Assembly (NCBI RefSeq): GCF_001038485.1 | Contig: NZ_LDUE01000036.1 | Location: 78,990 to 142,989 of the forward strand | Direction: 5' to 3' | Origin: Ornithinibacillus californiensis | GTDB taxonomy: Bacteria; Bacillota; Bacilli; Bacillales; Amphibacillaceae | Length of the DNA: 64,000 nucleotides | Part shown: positions 63,220-64,000 of the stretch, piece after piece | Layout: every line of letters starts with the position of its first letter | Position numbering within the stretch: the stretch's first letter is position 1 | The notes under the pieces: model-generated | The model's input: the letters and a program-made list of their open reading frames with translations, nothing else | What the model was told of the DNA's origin: nothing | Database searches by the model: none | Position numbers and translations under genes: made by a program

Positions 63220-64000
63220 CTAGCTATATTTGAGAACCCTATCCTTCAATCGTTCATTCATTAATAGTTGGTTTAAGGCTAGAGACCAGCCTTGAATAAA
63301 GCCGCCACCATTCCACTTATTTTCTAATTCTTTCACTCTTAAATACAGTACTTTAAGTAGGGCATTTTCGTTGGGAAATGCTCCTTTTTTCGTTACTTTT
63401 CTAAAACTAGAGTGGATACTTTCTACTGCGTTAGTTGTATACATGATTTTACGGACAGCACTACCGTAGTCAAATAATTGTTCTACATGTTCAAAGTTTC
63501 TTTCCCAGACATCTATAGCTCCAGGATAGGCAGACCATTGTTGCTTAAAGGATTCAAACGTACTTTGACAGGCCTTTAGACTTTGAGCTCCATAAACCTT
63601 CCTTAAAGAAGATGTAAAAGCTCTATAATCCTTATTTGGAACATATTTAATGGAATTACGAATTAAATGGACAATACATCTTTGGACAGTGACATCAGGG
63701 AAAATAGAGCGAGCTCCTTCTTCTAATCCAGATACACCATCCATGGAAATAAAGAAGATGTCTTCAACTCCTCTTGCCTTAATTTCATCAAAGATTTGCA
63801 TCCACTTATGCTTGCTTTCTGTTTCATTTAGCCACAAGCCAAGGATGTCTTTTTTGCCCTCCATTGTATAGCCCAAAATAGTATAAACGGCATACTTTTT
63901 AGTTTCGTATTGATTGCGTATGGTTGTATACATACAGTCTACAAAAACAAAAGGATAACATTCATTTAAAGGACGACTTTGCCAGTCTTCTAGTTCAGGC
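63220..64000 (-). mobile_element. IS256-family transposase, partial at window edge
   Basis: The visible frame stays open to the window edge, so about 260 C-terminal residues are present and the N-terminus is outside. The ATG at 63933 is internal: upstream codons continue in frame as PELEDWQSRPLNECYPFVFV. Mutator/IS256 features: first catalytic Asp in FVFVDCMYTTIRNQYE, second Asp in FISMDGVSGLEEGARSIFPD, the Cys and His of VQRCIVHLIRNSIKYV, and the catalytic Glu in YTTNAVESIHSSFRKVTKKG. No frameshift or stop is seen in this part, so it may be intact. Confidence 0.9.

Overview
The window is a contiguous piece of a low-GC Gram-positive chromosome. Gene content and order point to the Bacillaceae. 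The block comFA-comFC-yvyF-flgM-flgN-flgK-flgL-yviE-fliW-csrA-flaG-fliD-fliS-fliT-hpf-secA-prfB-cccB-ftsEX-ctpB-minJ follows the Bacillus subtilis order closely. sinI/sinR, degS/degU, the YojF/BshB2 pair and a YkoN/YkoP/YkoQ-like group support this. I cannot name the species; halotolerant relatives such as Oceanobacillus, Virgibacillus or Ornithinibacillus are guesses.

Layout. 0-7.5 kb is a cyclic-di-GMP and motility module: a CBS-GGDEF protein, an EAL phosphodiesterase, motA-motB-mcp behind a c-di-GMP-I (GEMM-I) riboswitch, and a DegU-like regulator behind a second one. 7.6-11 kb holds a TRAP transporter whose TAXI solute-binding protein appears circularly permuted, with a GC-rich palindromic element between it and the fused permease. 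11-19.4 kb is mixed metabolism and transport: a lipoprotein hydrolase, two MFS exporters, pyroglutamyl peptidase, a HAD phosphatase, a YdjO-like protein, a P-loop protein and two tandem IDEAL-domain paralogues. 19.5-23.3 kb on the minus strand is an envelope cluster (class D sortase, LCP enzyme, PBP3-like transpeptidase). 23.4-24.2 kb carries a third GEMM riboswitch directly ahead of sinI (too short for usual ORF cutoffs) and then sinR. 25-27.7 kb has nagAB and yvyE; 27.8-30.7 kb has degSU and an RsbR-like protein. 31.2-43 kb is degV, late competence and late flagellar genes. 43-54 kb has secA, prfB with its programmed frameshift, cccB, ftsEX, an M23 amidase-activator-like protein, ctpB and minJ. 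54-63 kb has the Yko-type trio, uvrBA with a LexA box, and yojF-bshB2. The right edge cuts through an IS256-family transposase.

How it fits together. The window encodes c-di-GMP synthesis, c-di-GMP breakdown and three c-di-GMP sensing RNAs. These control the flagellar stator, an atypical DegU-like regulator, and the SinI antagonist of the biofilm repressor SinR. This would let one second messenger act directly, at RNA level, on both the motility side and the biofilm side of the lifestyle switch. That wiring is not known from B. subtilis.

Other unusual features: four intergenic tandem-repeat arrays fall into two families. A 52-bp family lies at 16.3 and 45.6 kb, and a family with a period near 20.6 bp lies at 12.1 and 30.9 kb. 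The flagellin gene hag is missing from its usual place between csrA and flaG. No rRNA, tRNA or CRISPR array was recognised.
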